NCBI RefSeq assembly: GCF_937616625.2
Contig: NC_065575.1
Location: 22,120,001 to 22,184,000, forward strand
Length of the DNA stretch: 64,000 bases
Direction: 5' to 3'
DNA from: Mercurialis annua
Lineage: Eukaryota; Streptophyta; Magnoliopsida; Malpighiales; Euphorbiaceae
Within the stretch, counting starts at the first letter, position 1, and each line of letters starts with the position of its first letter. The notes below the pieces were generated by a model, which saw nothing but the letters and a program-made list of their open reading frames with translations, ran no database searches and had not been told where the DNA came from. Positions 61,501 to 64,000 of the stretch are shown here, piece after piece. A program made the translations under genes and the position numbers.

Positions 61501-64000
61501 AATCGCTAAAAAGGTGAAACATTTAGATTTTTTTCATAACGTTTGTAAATGTTGGGCGTAAATCGCCAAAAAGGTGACACGTTTGGATTTGTTTCGTAAC
61601 GTTTTAAACGTTTGGATTGGTTTCGTAACGTTTTTAAAGGAATGACTTAAATTGCTAAAAAGGTGAAACGTTAGGATTTGTATTAAACGGTATGAAATCA
61701 ATCCAAATGTTTAAAACGTTACGAAAAAAATCCAAGCGTTTCACCTTTTTAGCGATATAAGCCAAACGTTTACAAACGTTAAAAAACAAATCCAAACGTT
61801 TCCTCGTTTTTGCAATTTAGGCCAAACGTTTACAAACATTGTGAATTAAATCCAAAAGATTCACATTTTTAGCGATTTACGCCAAACGTTTACAAACGTT
61901 ATGAAACAAAACAGAACGTTTCGCCTTTTTAGCGATTTAGGCCAAACGTTTACAAACGTTATGAAACAAATCCAAGCGTTTCACATTTTTAGATATTTAT
62001 GTGAAATGTATACAAACGTTACGAAACAAATCCTAACGTTTCACCTTTTTAGCGATTTAAGCCAAACTTTTAAAACGTTGCGAAACCAATCCAAACGTTT
62101 AAAACGTTACAAAACAAATCCAAACGTTTCACATTTTTAGCGATTTAGGGCAAACGTTTACAAACGTTACGAAATAAATCCAAACATTTCATCCTTTTAG
62201 CAATCTACGCCAAACTATCACATTTTTAGTGATTTAAGCCAAAAGTTTAAAACATTACAAAACCAATCCAAATGTTTCACCTTTTTAGCGATTGAAACCA
62301 TATTTACCGCCGTTACGAAATAAAACCAAACGTTTCATCTTTTTAGCAATTTAAACCAAACGTTTACAAACGTTACGAAATAAATCCAAACGTTTCATAT
62401 TTTTAGCGTTTTAAGCAAAACGTTTACAAACGTTACGAAACAAATCCAAACGTTTCACCTTTTTAGCGATTTAAGGCAAACATTTAAAACGTTACAAAAC
62501 CAACCCAAACATTTAAAACGTTACCAAAAAATCCAAACGTTTTACCATTTTAGCTATTTAAGCCAAACATTTACAAACATTACGAAAGCAAAAACGTTAC
62601 GAAACAAATCCAAACGTTTCACCTTTTTAGCGATTTAAGCCAAACGTTTAAAAACGTTACGAAACAAATCCAAAAGTTTCACCTTTTTACAGATTTAAGC
62701 CAAACGTTTATAAACGTTACGAAAAAATCCAAACATTTCCCCTTTTTTTGAGAATTAAGCCAAACGTTTACAAACGTTTCGAAACAAATTCAAACGTTTC
62801 CCCTTTTTAGCGATTTAAGCCAAACGTTTACAAACATTACGAAACAAACCCATACGTTATAACATTTTAGCAATTTAAGCCAAACATTTACAAACGTTAC
62901 AAAACAAATCCAAAAGTTTCACCTTTTCAGCGATTTAAGCCAAAAGTTTAAAATGATACAAAACCAATCCAAACGTTTAAAACGTTACAAAAGTAATCCA
63001 AACATTTAATATTTTTAACGATTTAGGCCAAAAGTTTACAAACGTTACGAAAAATATCCAAACGTTTCACCTTTTTAGCGATTTTAGCCAAACGTTTAAA
63101 ACATTACGAAACCAATCCAAATCTTTATCACATTAAGAAAAAAATCCAAATGTTTCACCTTTTTAGCAATTTAAGCCAAACGTTTACAAACGATAAGAAA
63201 AGAATCCAAATGTTTCACATTTTTATGAATTTAAGCCAAACGTTTACAAACGTTACGAAACAAATCCAAACGTTAAAAACGTTACGAAACAAATCCAAAT
63301 GTTTCATCTTTGTAGCGATTAAAGCCAAACATTTACAAACGTTACGAAACAAAACCAAACGTTTGACCTTTATTAGCAATTTAATTCAAACGTTTAAAAT
63401 GTTACGAAACCAATCAAAACGTTTAAAATGTTTACAAACGTTACGAAACAAATCAAAGCGTTTCACCTTTTTAGCGATATAAGCCTAAACTTTACAAATG
63501 TTAAAAAACAAATCCAAACGTTCCCTCGTTTTTGCACTTTAAGCCAAACATTTACAAACGTTGTGAATTAAATCCAAAAGTTTCACATTTATAGCGATTT
63601 ACGCCAAACGTTTACAAATGTTATGAAACAAATCCAAACGTTTCACATTTTTAGATATTTATGCGAAACGTTTACAATTGTTTACAAACGATACGAAACA
63701 AATCCTAACGTTTCACCTTTTTAGCGATTTAAGCCAAACTTTTAAAACGTTACGAAACCAATCCAAACGTTTAAAACGTTACAAAATAAATCCAAACGTT
63801 TCACATTTTTAGCGATTTAGGGCAAACGTTTACAAACGTTACGAAACAAATCCAAACATTTCATCCTTTTAGCAATCTACGCCTAACTATCACATTTTTA
63901 GTGATTTAAGCCAAAAGTTTAAAACATTACAAAACCAATCCAAATGTTTCACCTTTTTAGCGATTGAAACCATGTTTACCGCCGTTACGAAATAAAACCA
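58527..64000 (+). repeat. Segmental duplicate of 33174-37601 plus 51869-52889
   Basis: From the truncated inverted block at 58527 to the window edge, the sequence follows 33174-37601 (offset 25,354 rising to 25,383 through a few indels). It then continues directly into 51869-52889 (offset 11,111). The shared 926-bp internal duplication and rare variants such as AATCTTTATCACATTAAG confirm it. The copy lacks the LTR insertion. Confidence 0.88.

Larger units (their letters stand above)
51869..64000. repeat. Higher-order satellite domain, second part
   Basis: Continues the ordered 60-bp satellite interrupted at 37601. The landmark ACCGCCGTTACG is at about 52868, 55040, 55342, 59185, 60115, 62305 and 63977. 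Inverted 310-bp blocks lie at 54110-54425 and 61378-61690. Between about 56550 and 58525 the monomers are less ordered and resemble the 6258-20445 domain. The array runs off the right edge of the window. No gene is seen; all open frames follow the 20-codon period. Confidence 0.93.

Noticed and set aside
30300..63482. The same repeated open frames in the higher-order domain
   Set aside because: Same cause; near-identical frames recur only because the DNA unit is duplicated.

Overview
The window is nuclear DNA of a flowering plant. It contains no host gene that I can support. The evidence is a chromodomain-bearing Ty3/gypsy retrotransposon of Tekay type with an initiator-methionine tRNA primer site, a Stowaway-type MITE, very AT-rich intergenic sequence, and a tandem satellite with a 60-bp unit. 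The setting looks like heterochromatin: a satellite array into which related LTR retrotransposons have inserted, some inside each other.

Layout. 1-4211: truncated minus-strand element (broken gag, leader, primer site, 5' LTR; family A). 4212-6257: plus-strand LTR piece of a related family (C), into which the first element appears to have jumped. 6258-20445: irregular satellite of 60-bp monomers, with a MITE at 6903-7235 and several inverted blocks. 20446-64000: the same satellite organised into higher-order units of about 2.2 kb, each carrying an inverted block of about 310 bp. Two large insertions interrupt this second domain. The first is a decayed element at 20678-30260 (family B, TSD TTATA). 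The second is an LTR without internal sequence at 37602-51868 (TSD AAACG), split by a complete young family A element at 38050-49340 (TSD GATAT).

The inner element is the only coding unit. One uninterrupted 1655-residue Gag-Pol reading frame on the minus strand (41100-46067) carries gag, zinc knuckles, protease, reverse transcriptase, RNase H, integrase and a C-terminal chromodomain. It lies between two 2933-bp LTRs that showed no difference where compared. Primer site, polypurine tract and target duplication are all in place, so it is a recent and possibly autonomous insertion. Families B and C have no usable coding sequence, but they share LTR ends with A; B also shares its leader and primer site, and could have been mobilised in trans.

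Three observations stand out. First, all LTR types here carry a short hairpin at the same place whose stem changes in a compensated way between families, which suggests conserved structure. Second, families A, B and C each have a cluster of perfect short palindromes with family-specific sequence; in B it lies directly upstream of a TATA box. Third, sibling satellite units in the same window preserve the empty target sites of two insertions, so the order of events can be read directly.
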